A stretch of DNA of 64,000 nucleotides from NCBI GenBank assembly GCA_039029135.1, contig JBCCGT010000004.1:210043-274042 (forward strand), read 5' to 3'. Under the pieces are notes generated by a model. The model was not told the DNA's origin. It did no database searches and was given only the letters and a program-made list of their open reading frames with translations. The position numbers and the translations under genes are program-made. Positions 17,828 through 25,657 of this stretch are shown one piece after another; position 1 is the stretch's first letter, and each line of letters begins with the position of its first letter. This stretch comes from JALZVT01 sp039029135. Lineage in GTDB: Bacteria > Pseudomonadota > Gammaproteobacteria > Pseudomonadales > Azotimanducaceae.

Positions 17828-18757
17828 TCAGGCCAGTTCGGGTTGCAGGTTCGCCGCGATCGTTTGGCGCAGTTCGTCGGGCCAAACGACGGCGCGCCGC
17901 TCGTCTAGATCGATGCACAGGCCGATCGAATCGCTCGTTCCCAGCAGTTCGCCGCTCGCGCTGTCGAACGCCCAGCGACGCGAGTGTCGCGACTTGTCGG
18001 TCATGGCGATGTCGCAGTTGAAATAGCTGAGATGTGCCCCGAGTCGCGGCGTGCCGAGCACAAGATTTCGGGTTTCCATGATTGCCCAGGCGATCCGATG
18101 CCCTTCGGCGCTCTTGAAAATCGGCGGCCCCTGCTGGTTTTGTTGCTGCTGTGGGGAGAACTTGGAAAACGGCAAAAACAGCAGCTCGATCTCGGGCTTG
18201 AGCCAGCCGTGTGCGTCCACGTCGTCTGCCTCTATCACGGTGCTGCGGCGTCCGCTCATCATGCCGCCGCCTTCGATCTCGGGAATGCGATCTGCCAGTT
18301 CTTCCAACGTTACCGACACGTTGATGGGGTCGAGTGTCAGGCTGCGGGGCTGCGCGTAGGTCGGAATCTCCACGGCGTTCGCTGGTGCTTCGACGCTGAG
18401 TGGCTCGGGCTTCCGGGTGGCGGCATCGATCAAGGTGCTCGCGACGATAAAGCTCGCCGCCGACTCCTGCGTATCGGGATTGCGGATTTCCACATAGGTG
18501 CGCAGCGTCTGTCCGTCGAGGCCCAACACGCCGCCAAGCGCGTGCAGCCGAGCACCCTCGAACTGCTCGTTTCGGAACCGGGTATAGACGTCGGCGCGCT
18601 GCAGGAAGTGGCTATCGAACAGATCATCACGCGCGCCCAAGTCGTGCAGCAGCGCGCGGTTGGCGCGCTCCATGCGCTGCATGTAGTAGCGCACATTCAT
18701 GTGACCAAGCGAATCGATTTCTTCGGCCGCAACGATGGATTCGTCGAGTAACTTCAT
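17828..18757 (-). CDS. Hot-dog fold thioesterase-like protein
   Basis: About 309 residues from ATG 18757 (GGAGG three bases upstream); a GTG at 18787 would add ten residues. The first domain has the 4HBT signature EEIDSLGHMNVRYYMQRM, where the Asp/His region is the thioesterase active-site area. The second half (about residue 165 on: GRRSTVIEADDVDAHGWLK) looks like a second, diverged hot-dog domain, so this is a two-domain protein. Acyl-CoA thioesterase or acyl-binding function is likely. It sits just upstream of the SDR on the same strand, consistent with acyl-CoA metabolism. Confidence 0.8.
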   Translation of the reverse strand: MKLLDESIVAAEEIDSLGHMNVRYYMQRMERANRALLHDLGARDDLFDSHFLQRADVYTRFRNEQFEGARLHALGGVLGLDGQTLRTYVEIRNPDTQESAASFIVASTLIDAATRKPEPLSVEAPANAVEIPTYAQPRSLTLDPINVSVTLEELADRIPEIEGGGMMSGRRSTVIEADDVDAHGWLKPEIELLFLPFSKFSPQQQQNQQGPPIFKSAEGHRIAWAIMETRNLVLGTPRLGAHLSYFNCDIAMTDKSRHSRRWAFDSASGELLGTSDSIGLCIDLDERRAVVWPDELRQTIAANLQPELA

Positions 18758-18878
18758 GAGCCTCCGGCTCCGGTCTGGATAGCGCACTGCAAAGCCGACC
18801 AGTGTATCGCGTTTGGTCGTGCCCGCGTCGGCGGCGGTTGTTGAGATGCGGTGGTAACGGACGGCTAGGGGCTGCGCG

Positions 18879-19649
18879 TCAGGAATAGAGCGTCAGCGGT
18901 AGAGCACTGCTGTCAAAGGCCGCGCTGTTTGGCCAGCGTTTGCGTGCCGCATCGAACAGCATCACCCGGTGGGATTCCTCGAGCTCCATTGCGATCGAGT
19001 CTGCGCCGGCGGACGCCCCTGCGGGCGCCCCTGCAGGCGCCCCAAATTCAAACACGCGGACTTCGTTGCTGACGAAATCCAGCAGCGAGACGCCGGGTCG
19101 GTGGCGGGGCAGCAGGGTGCCGGCGTTGATCAGCGTCAGACCGGGAAAGTCGAGCACTACGCGATAGTGCATGTGGCCGTTCACCAGCAGGCGAAACTGG
19201 CCGCGCTCGATCATGCAGTCGAGCGTGGGTGAACGCTCCGGTGGCATGCGCTCCGAGCCCGGCCAGATCTTGGCGAGATCGTTGTCGGCGACGCCGTGGC
19301 ATAGCAACAGCGGCCCTGCAGTGGTGTCGATGCGCCTCTGTGTCGGCAGCGCGGCGATGGCCGCGACCACCGAGGGCGCCGTCCTGTGACGGCAGTGGGC
19401 GTGTGGAATGTGTCGTACGCGATCGTCGAGAAACCAGCGATCGTGATTGCCGCGCACGCAAACGACGTCGTGCTCTTGTATGAGCTCTACGCAGCGTTCT
19501 AGATCGCCCGGGCCGTCCACCAGGTCACCAGTGCACAGCAGTCGCTCGGCCCCCGCTGCCGTGAGGGCATCGATGGCTGCGGCGAGGCTTGCGTCCTGAG
19601 CGTGAACGTCCCCGATCAGGCCGATTCGTGCATAGTCGTTCAGGGTCAG
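18879..19649 (-). CDS. Metallophosphoesterase (calcineurin-like)
   Basis: Contains the full calcineurin-like set: GDVHAQD, CTGDLVDG, RGNHDRWF, LLLCHGVAD and VNGHMHYRV, so a dinuclear-metal phosphoesterase of about 256 residues is well supported. A low-complexity GAPAGAPAGASAG stretch near the end comes from 12-bp DNA repeats around 19009-19042. The start is unusual. The frame must begin before GDVH, yet no ATG, GTG or TTG lies between there and the stop of the upstream gene; a CTG at 19649-19647 overlaps that stop as CTGA, and I place the start there. The alternative is a long extension inside the upstream gene. Confidence 0.8.
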   Translation of the reverse strand: MTLNDYARIGLIGDVHAQDASLAAAIDALTAAGAERLLCTGDLVDGPGDLERCVELIQEHDVVCVRGNHDRWFLDDRVRHIPHAHCRHRTAPSVVAAIAALPTQRRIDTTAGPLLLCHGVADNDLAKIWPGSERMPPERSPTLDCMIERGQFRLLVNGHMHYRVVLDFPGLTLINAGTLLPRHRPGVSLLDFVSNEVRVFEFGAPAGAPAGASAGADSIAMELEESHRVMLFDAARKRWPNSAAFDSSALPLTLYS

Positions 19650-20518
19650 GCAGCCTCGATGATCTCGTCGGCGAGCTGCTCCAGCCCCTCGACGGGGGAG
19701 GCGCCCAGGGCCTGCAGCGGCACGACGAGGCGGGAAACGCCCGCCGCCGCGAAGGCGTCGATTGCCTCCCGGCCGCCGCGCCCTGGCCACATGCAGGTGA
19801 TCTCGATCTCGTTCACGTCGCGCCCCAACGCCTCACACTCGCGCGCGAGCTCCACGCGCGCGCTCGCGATCTCCTCGGGCTTGGGGGAGGGGGCGAACCA
19901 GCCGTCCCCGAGCGCCGCCGTGCGCTTGAATATGCGGCCTTTGTTGCCGCCCATGACGATCGGCACGCTCGGCGCGTCACCGCGAGTCTGCTGCGGCAGG
20001 GGGTAGCTCTTGAAACCGCTCCAGTCGATGAAGTCGCTGCTGTGTTCGACCACCTCGCCGCTCCACACCTTGCGCATCGCCTGCACATAGTCGTCGAAGC
20101 GTGCGCCGCGCCGCTCGAAGGGTACGCCCATCGCGGCGAACTCCTCGCGCAGCCAGCCGATGCCCAGACCCAGCTCGAGGCGGCCACTGGAGAGCACATC
20201 GATGCTTGCCGCCTGCTTGGCCAAGTACAGCGGATTGGCCTGCGAGAGTATGTTGACGCCGGTCGCCAGACGAATCTTGTGCGTATGGCCCGCGATCAGG
20301 GTCAGCGCGATCAGCGGATCGATAAAGGGCGTTTCCGGATCGGCGCCCATCTTCCCGGAGTTGCTGTAGGGGTACTTGGACTGATAGTCGATCGGCACGA
20401 TCACATGTTCGAAAGTCCACAGCGATTCGTAGCCGGCCGCCTCCGCGCGTACGGCGAGTTCAATCAGTGCATCGGCGTCTGTAACGCCGATATTGATCGG
20501 TACAAGTCCGAATTTCAT
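19646..20518 (-). CDS. LLM-class oxidoreductase, probably F420-dependent
   Basis: A 290-residue TIM-barrel of the luciferase-like monooxygenase family. It begins MKFGLVPINIG, then ESLWTFEHVIVP, RLATGVNIL, ASIDVLSSGRLELGLGIGWLREEFAAMG and VPIVMGGN, the pattern of the TIGR03619-type F420-dependent subgroup. Such enzymes transfer hydride between F420H2 (or FMNH2) and alcohols, aldehydes or enones. Whether this organism makes F420 cannot be judged from the window. The downstream phosphoesterase overlaps its stop codon. Confidence 0.88.
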   Translation of the reverse strand: MKFGLVPINIGVTDADALIELAVRAEAAGYESLWTFEHVIVPIDYQSKYPYSNSGKMGADPETPFIDPLIALTLIAGHTHKIRLATGVNILSQANPLYLAKQAASIDVLSSGRLELGLGIGWLREEFAAMGVPFERRGARFDDYVQAMRKVWSGEVVEHSSDFIDWSGFKSYPLPQQTRGDAPSVPIVMGGNKGRIFKRTAALGDGWFAPSPKPEEIASARVELARECEALGRDVNEIEITCMWPGRGGREAIDAFAAAGVSRLVVPLQALGASPVEGLEQLADEIIEAA

Positions 20519-20538
20519 GGGCTAACTCCCGCAACTGT

Positions 20539-21438
20539 TCAGGTTGACCATAACCCGCGACGGCGTGAAGCGCCTGCGAAGGCAGGTGCGCGGCGCGCCC
20601 GGTCGAGCCGCGCAAGCAGCTCGGGCGGTGCTCCCTCCGGCGCGGCAGTCAGTCGCGTGTTGTCCAGCAGGCCGGCAAGCGCAGGCCACGCCAGCCACAG
20701 CTCGGGTGCTGCACGTACACAGCGTTCGAGGCGGGCCAACACGGCGGTCGCGGTGTCACCGTCGGCGGCGCGCGGCAGCGCGGGGCCGATATCCACCAGC
20801 AGTCTGTCCGGCAGGGCTTGGGGTGCTACAGGCAGCACACCGGATCTGGTTTGACGGGCCAGGCGGATGGCCATCGCGTGCACGCGAACGGGCAGGTCGA
20901 ACCAGCGCGTCGGAAGGGCGGGCGCGTCGTCGACGGGCATGTCGATGAAGGATAGCAGCACGGCACCCGCCGACAGGGCGCGGCGCAGGGAGCGGATCGG
21001 CGCCGCGACGCTCAGGTGTAGGTCCGCGCCGCTGTCGCGCAGTTCATCGCGCCACAAATCTACACGCTGTTGGGGGTCGACCAGCACGTGCACCGGCCGC
21101 GCGGCGGCGAACTGTCTGCACAGAGCCGCGACCGTCCGAGCGTGACCCTGCATCCGTGGCAGCAGCAGAACCAGACCCTGCGGCTGCGCCAGCGCGGTCC
21201 GTCCGCCTGGCGCGAGTCGGTACTCGATCGGCACTTGATCGATTCGCTCGCGCCTGCGCGCGGCGTCCAGCCTGCGATTCGCGAGCGCACGGAGCGCGAT
21301 GTCGCGGCTGATAGCCAGGGGCTCGTCCAGCGCTAAAACGACGAGGGCGAGCAGGCGGCGATACGCCTCGGCGCGAGTGATTCGCAGCCAGGCACGCAAC
21401 ATCCGAGCGTCGCCGCGGTACCGATTACGTGCGCGCAC
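20539..21438 (-). CDS. LpxL/HtrB-like acyltransferase fold protein in the peptide-export operon
   Basis: A 299-residue protein, start GTG 21438, 8 bp after the ABC exporter gene and so surely co-transcribed. The C-terminal two thirds resemble lipid A late acyltransferases (LpxL/HtrB family): GLVLLLPRMQGHARTVAALC where the H-x4-(D/E) motif would be, AGAVLLSFIDMPVDD, then RVHAMAIRLARQTRSGVLPV and LARLERCVRAAPELWLAWPAL. The catalytic H-x4-E/D pair is not visible, so it may be inactive as a transferase or use other residues. In context it could modify or bind the exported peptide or adapt the membrane; that is inference. Identification rests on pattern similarity only. Confidence 0.6.
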   Translation of the reverse strand: MRARNRYRGDARMLRAWLRITRAEAYRRLLALVVLALDEPLAISRDIALRALANRRLDAARRRERIDQVPIEYRLAPGGRTALAQPQGLVLLLPRMQGHARTVAALCRQFAAARPVHVLVDPQQRVDLWRDELRDSGADLHLSVAAPIRSLRRALSAGAVLLSFIDMPVDDAPALPTRWFDLPVRVHAMAIRLARQTRSGVLPVAPQALPDRLLVDIGPALPRAADGDTATAVLARLERCVRAAPELWLAWPALAGLLDNTRLTAAPEGAPPELLARLDRARRAPAFAGASRRRGLWST

Positions 21439-21446
21439 TATATCGC

Positions 21447-23531
21447 TCAGACCGCGTGCTCGCGTAGGTCCGGGACGGTGATGACCCGCTCCGCTCGGGC
21501 CTGTATCGAGGGCCGGTGGGAGACCAGTACGATCGTCGTCTCGAGCAGCAGCAGCGCGTCAACGATGGCCTGCTCGGAGTCGGTATCGAGATGCGACGTG
21601 GCCTCGTCGAGTAGCAGGAGGTCGGGACGTCGGTAGAGCGCGCGCGACAGGATGATCCGCTGGCGCTGCCCTGCTGACAGCGCGACGCCCTGTTCGCCCA
21701 GGCGCGTGTCCCAGCCCAGGGGCAGGGCCGCGAGCAGCGTTGTCAGGCCCGTCGCTGTTGCGGCGTCGCGCAGGCAGGCCGCGTCGGGGGCGTCGGCGAA
21801 CATGCTGACGTTGTCCTTGATCGAACCGCTGAATAGCGCATCGTCCGGTGTGACCAGCGCGATGCGGGTGCGCCACTGCGACGCGGGGACGACCGCGCGA
21901 TCGCTGCCCGCGAACGAGATCCTGCCGGCCCGCGGATTCTCCAGCCCCGCCAGGATGCGCAGCAGGGTCGATTTGCCGCAACCGGACGGCCCGGCGAGCG
22001 CGAGGCACTTCCCCTTCGGCACAGCGAAGGTAAGGCCTTCAATTAGCGGTGGCTGGCTAGGGTAGGCGAAGCCAAGGTCCGAGACGCGCAGGCCGTCTTC
22101 GGGCCGCTCCAGCGTCACTGGCAGTCGCCGTAGCTCGGCACGCGGATCGGCACGGGTCCCGACGATGTCGCCCAGACGTTCGAGATGCACGCCGAGCAGT
22201 CGATATTCCATCAGGTAATCGATACAGGCGGCTATTCGTTCCTTGAAATTGTTCTTGTAGAAGACGAACGCATAGAGCATGCCGATCGTGAAGCCGCCTC
22301 CGTCGATGACCGCGCGTGCCCCCAGATAGACGACGAGCACATTTTCGACACCGAAGAGCGCGGCCTGAGTCTGGTCGAAACCCAGCCCCAGGCGGGCGAT
22401 CTGCAGGCGATTATTGATTTCGGCTGTGTAAGCCTGCTGCCAACGACGCAGGCGCGACGGTTCGTTGCCGTGCGCTCTGATGGTCGCGATGCCGCGTATC
22501 GACTCCAGGAACAGGCTGGACTGCGTCGCGCTGCTCGCCAGCAGCTGCGCATTCAGATCGCGCTGATGTACGAACGCGAATGCGCGCAGCGCGAGATAGA
22601 GCACGATCGAGATCAGCACGACGACAGAGAGCGTCGCGTCGTAGATCCACATGATGACGATGAACGCGACTGCGGTGATGCCATCGATGATGGCCAGCGC
22701 CAGTCCGCCGCTGAGAAAACCACGTAGCGCCTCGACGGAGCCGAAGCGATTCGCGATGTCGCCCGTCTGGCGCACGGCGAACCAGCGCAGCGGCAGCCGC
22801 AGGAGGTGATCGTATACGTTGCCGGCTAGCGTGAAGGACAGCTGTTGGCCGAAGATCACGCTGATCCAGCGTCGCCATGCGCCGAGCAGCACCTCTAACA
22901 ACACCAGCGCCCCGAAGCCGAGTGCGAGCACCAGCAGAAAGTCCGTGTCGTGTCGAACGAGCACGTCGTCGACGACGGTTTGCACGTAGTACGGACTAGC
23001 CAGGGCCAGCAGCTGGAGCAGCAGAGCGAGCAGGACCACCTTCGTCAGATAGCCGCCGAGCTCGCGGCCGTCGTGGATGAATCGACGCAGCGTCACTGCA
23101 TCCTTACGGCCGCGCTTTTCGAAGTCGGCGGCCGGCGTGAGCTCGATCGCTATGCCGGTGAAGTGCCGGCCGATTTCCTCGATTCGATAGCGGCGTTCCC
23201 CATGCGCGGGGTCGATCACCCTTGCCGAGCGAGCGCCCACGCGACTGAGCACCACATAGTGCTCGAAGTTCCAGTGCAGCACGGCGGGCAGTCGCAGCGC
23301 CCTAAGCTCGCCGAGCTCAAGGCGCACGGCGCGGCCGCTGAAGCCATTTTGCGCCGCAATCTCGAGCAGGCGGTTGAGTGACAGGCCGGCGTCGCCGCCT
23401 GGGTGCGCACAGCGCAGCTCGGTGAGGCTGAGGTGTAGCCGATGGTGCGCGAAGATCATCGCAAGACACGCGAGCCCGCATTCACTGGACTCCGCCTGCA
23501 GTATTGGCCGCAGTCGACGACTGGAGAACAT
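21447..23531 (-). CDS. Peptidase domain-containing (C39) ABC exporter
   Basis: A 694-residue PCAT-type transporter that removes a double-glycine leader and exports the peptide. The C39 domain is complete: Gln12, catalytic Cys18 in SSECGLAC, His91 in HWNFEHYVVL and Asp107 in VIDPAHG. Six TM helices follow (about residues 165-430), then the ATPase with GPSGCGKST, the signature LSAGQ, LLLLDEATSHLD and the switch His in LVSHRPS. Same type as CvaB of colicin V. Lies 46 bp downstream of the HlyD-family gene and directly upstream of the LpxL-like gene; the likely substrate is the divergent peptide gene at 25111. Confidence 0.96.
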   Translation of the reverse strand: MFSSRRLRPILQAESSECGLACLAMIFAHHRLHLSLTELRCAHPGGDAGLSLNRLLEIAAQNGFSGRAVRLELGELRALRLPAVLHWNFEHYVVLSRVGARSARVIDPAHGERRYRIEEIGRHFTGIAIELTPAADFEKRGRKDAVTLRRFIHDGRELGGYLTKVVLLALLLQLLALASPYYVQTVVDDVLVRHDTDFLLVLALGFGALVLLEVLLGAWRRWISVIFGQQLSFTLAGNVYDHLLRLPLRWFAVRQTGDIANRFGSVEALRGFLSGGLALAIIDGITAVAFIVIMWIYDATLSVVVLISIVLYLALRAFAFVHQRDLNAQLLASSATQSSLFLESIRGIATIRAHGNEPSRLRRWQQAYTAEINNRLQIARLGLGFDQTQAALFGVENVLVVYLGARAVIDGGGFTIGMLYAFVFYKNNFKERIAACIDYLMEYRLLGVHLERLGDIVGTRADPRAELRRLPVTLERPEDGLRVSDLGFAYPSQPPLIEGLTFAVPKGKCLALAGPSGCGKSTLLRILAGLENPRAGRISFAGSDRAVVPASQWRTRIALVTPDDALFSGSIKDNVSMFADAPDAACLRDAATATGLTTLLAALPLGWDTRLGEQGVALSAGQRQRIILSRALYRRPDLLLLDEATSHLDTDSEQAIVDALLLLETTIVLVSHRPSIQARAERVITVPDLREHAV

Positions 23532-23577
23532 CTATCGGACATCCATAGATTGCAGGACAGAACGTGAGAAAACGGGT

Positions 23578-24879
23578 CTACGCCGCGGCGCGGTCGATGG
23601 CGCTGAGCAGCGACTCGAACAGCAGTTCGAACAGCGAGCGCTGCTCTAGAGAGATGTCCGCGCGCAGGGTCATTCCCGGCTTGAGGGCGACAGCGAGGCG
23701 GTGTTTGGTGTCCATCGTTATCGCGACCTCGTAAGCGGGACCTGTAGCGTTCCATGCCAGCTGCTCCGCCGGCACCGGCAGCGGGCTGCGATTAACGTGC
23801 GAGATCCGCCCAAAGATCGAACCGAAACGCTGGTGTGGAAAGGCATCAATCAGTAAACGCACCGGCTGACCTTCCGTTACGGCGCCGGCTGTGCCCGCAG
23901 GCACCCAGAGCTTGGCGCTGTAGTGATGCGCCTCAGGCAATAGCGTTAGAACGGGTCGGTCTCGTTCCAGCGTCGCGCCCACCTGCGCCAGGACACCCGA
24001 GACGACGCCGTCGATGGGTGAAAACAGGATCTGCTGTTCTTCGCGCCGAACGCGCGTGGCCTCGGCGCTTAGTCTTTCGCGCTCGAACTGCAACCGCGCG
24101 AGCGAGCGCGCCAACTCAGATTCCGCGGCTTCGATGTCGGTGTCGATGCGGCGTTCGCTTACCGCGAGTCGCTGCTGCTCCTCCTCGAGCGCCGTCAGCG
24201 TGCTCTCGTAGTCGAGCCTGGATAGGGTGGCCTCTTCGCGCAGCGCCGCTGGGGCGTGACCCTGGTTGAAGAGCGCCTGGGCGCGGTCTTCGCGGGCGCG
24301 GGCGAGGCGCAGGGCCTCTGCCGCCTGTGTACGCCTTACATTGAGCGCACGGCGCCGCGCCAGATTCGCATCGGCTTCCAGAGCGAACGCGGTCGCGCGC
24401 GCCTGGGCGAGCGCGACTTCGTGTTCGCGCGTGGCGTCAAGAGCGCGCTGCTGGGCGCGCAGCGAGCGCGCCAGCGCCCCGGGCTTCTGCGTGGCCGCGC
24501 GTCGGGCGCTGGCGAGCACGGCGAGCCGCGTGCCTGGCTGAACGCGGTCGCCGACGTCGACGAGCAGGGCATCGAGCGTGCGCCGCCCATCAGCGAACAG
24601 CTGCACGCCGGCGTCCTGCAGCTCGATGCGCCCCGGCACGGTGGCCTTGCGGGCAATCGGCAGCCGGGCGATCACGCCCAGTGACCCGACGAGCAGGACG
24701 CAGATTGCCACGACGAGCCAGAAGCTCGCGAGCGGCGATCGGTCGAACGCGGCGCACTCGCGTCGATCCCGCTCTCTCAGGGCCTCTAGTCTGAACAGGC
24801 CCGCCGCCGCTTGCACCGACGGGTTCGCACCTCGCCTCGACGTCCGCTCGGTCATGGTCGCGTCGTCGGAATCCCGCAT
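23578..24879 (-). CDS. HlyD-family membrane fusion protein of the peptide exporter
   Basis: Periplasmic adaptor of 433 residues that would link the C39 ABC exporter to an outer-membrane channel. One TM helix lies near residues 52-75 (LVVAICVLLVGSLGVIARL), then a biotinyl-lipoyl half motif (ATVPGRIELQDAGVQLFADG), a long alpha-helical hairpin (about 125-275, rich in Ala, Arg, Glu and Leu), and the C-terminal barrel (GVVSGVLAQVGATLERDRPVLTLL; ALKPGMTLRADI). Similar to CvaA. GAGG seven bases before ATG 24879 supports the start. No TolC-like gene is nearby, so the housekeeping TolC is probably used. Confidence 0.93.
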   Translation of the reverse strand: MRDSDDATMTERTSRRGANPSVQAAAGLFRLEALRERDRRECAAFDRSPLASFWLVVAICVLLVGSLGVIARLPIARKATVPGRIELQDAGVQLFADGRRTLDALLVDVGDRVQPGTRLAVLASARRAATQKPGALARSLRAQQRALDATREHEVALAQARATAFALEADANLARRRALNVRRTQAAEALRLARAREDRAQALFNQGHAPAALREEATLSRLDYESTLTALEEEQQRLAVSERRIDTDIEAAESELARSLARLQFERERLSAEATRVRREEQQILFSPIDGVVSGVLAQVGATLERDRPVLTLLPEAHHYSAKLWVPAGTAGAVTEGQPVRLLIDAFPHQRFGSIFGRISHVNRSPLPVPAEQLAWNATGPAYEVAITMDTKHRLAVALKPGMTLRADISLEQRSLFELLFESLLSAIDRAAA

Positions 24880-25110
24880 GCCTGCGCCTCAACCGCGATG
24901 AGGCCGCAACCCTAGCCAGCTCACAGCAGTTCTCGAAGCGGTGACCGGCGATCGACGGAGTAGGAAAAGGGCGGCAATCAGGCCGCCTGCCTGGTGTCCG
25001 TGGCCAAGCTCTGCTGTTGGCGTGCGACTTTCGTTGCGACGGCTATCGCTCGGGCAGATCGACTCTACACTGCGACGCCCCAATCGAACTTGCATACAGC
25101 GAGGCAAACC

Positions 25111-25311
25111 ATGCGTGAACTACAGCACCGAGAGCGCGATCAGATTTCTGGCGGTCAGCAGTCGCTCGTCGACATTGGCCAGTCGCCTGCGGGCATCCTG
25201 CCGCTGAATCTGCCGCTCGATATCGAGGTGGGCGGCTTCCCGGTCATCGGCGTACCGGCGCCGGGTGTGATTCCGGGGCCGGGCGGGCCCCGCCGACGCC
25301 GCGATTCCTGA
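25111..25311 (+). CDS. Double-glycine leader peptide, candidate microcin/secreted peptide precursor
   Basis: A 66-residue ORF; start at ATG 25111 with GAGG six bases upstream. Residues 1-15, MRELQHRERDQISGG, match the colicin V leader (MRTLTLNELDSVSGG) in length and at M1, R2, L4, E8, D10, S13, G14 and G15. Cleavage after GG gives a 51-residue peptide with no Cys, rich in Pro, Gly, Ile, Leu and Val (ILPLNLPLDIEVGGFPVIG), ending in an RRRRDS tail. It is divergent from the HlyD-C39 exporter operon, whose peptidase should process it. Bacteriocin activity, signalling or another secreted role are all possible; no known family is recognised. Confidence 0.82.
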   Translation: MRELQHRERDQISGGQQSLVDIGQSPAGILPLNLPLDIEVGGFPVIGVPAPGVIPGPGGPRRRRDS

Positions 25312-25326
25312 GGCCAGGCTACCGGT

Positions 25327-25356
25327 CGGATCGCAGTCGCACGCGGCTGCGATCCG
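25327..25356. terminator. Strong hairpin just after the peptide gene
   Basis: A 13-bp stem (CGGATCGCAGTCG pairing with CGGCTGCGATCCG, one G-U pair) closes a CACG loop. It begins 16 bases after the stop of the double-glycine peptide gene. No U tract follows, so it may be a processing or mRNA-stabilising hairpin rather than an intrinsic terminator. Confidence 0.55.
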
Positions 25357-25500
25357 GATCGCGCGGCGCCATCTTGGTTGCAGGCCCTAACGCGCCTGGC
25401 CGCGCCTAGCCTGTGTTGCACCGGTTGATCTGAACCTGTGGCAGCACGGTTCGGCCTGCAACTGTGGCGCAAGACACGGTTTTGTCACTGTGATGGGAGA

Positions 25501-25647
25501 ATGATGCTGCTCGTTGCAGTGGTGGCGGCAGCGCTGGGTGCGTTGCGCAACCCCGCGTCGTCCTGGCGTAGTCTGCACCAGTCGGCAGTGCGCGCCGAGG
25601 TCGCAGCGCTGAAGCACCACCACACGCACAGCAAAAACAACTTCTAA
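25501..25647 (+). CDS. Small ORF between the peptide gene and the barrel protein
   Basis: A possible 48-codon gene, start ATG 25501 (or the adjacent ATG 25504) with GGGAGA directly before it. The first 15 residues are hydrophobic (MMLLVAVVAAALGAL), then a polar segment ends in a His-rich tail (ALKHHHTHSKNNF). The shape, one N-terminal hydrophobic helix with a short basic tail, fits a small membrane or exported peptide; an immunity protein for the neighbouring peptide would often look like this, but that is speculation. It ends 10 bases before the barrel gene, which suggests co-transcription. The spacing of the ribosome binding site is poor. Confidence 0.35.
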   Translation: MMLLVAVVAAALGALRNPASSWRSLHQSAVRAEVAALKHHHTHSKNNF

Positions 25648-25657
25648 GGGAATAGAT

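Noticed and set aside
19009..19042. 12-bp repeats as a possible mobile element scar
   Set aside because: They code in frame for a Gly-Ala-Pro linker of the metallophosphoesterase and have no flanking element.
24941..25207. 88-codon plus-strand frame overlapping the peptide gene start
   Set aside because: Arg/Ser-rich and out of frame with the leader peptide; no supporting signal.
25155..25472. Minus-strand frame across the peptide gene
   Set aside because: No ribosome binding site or domain; the plus-strand ORF has a canonical GG leader and RBS.
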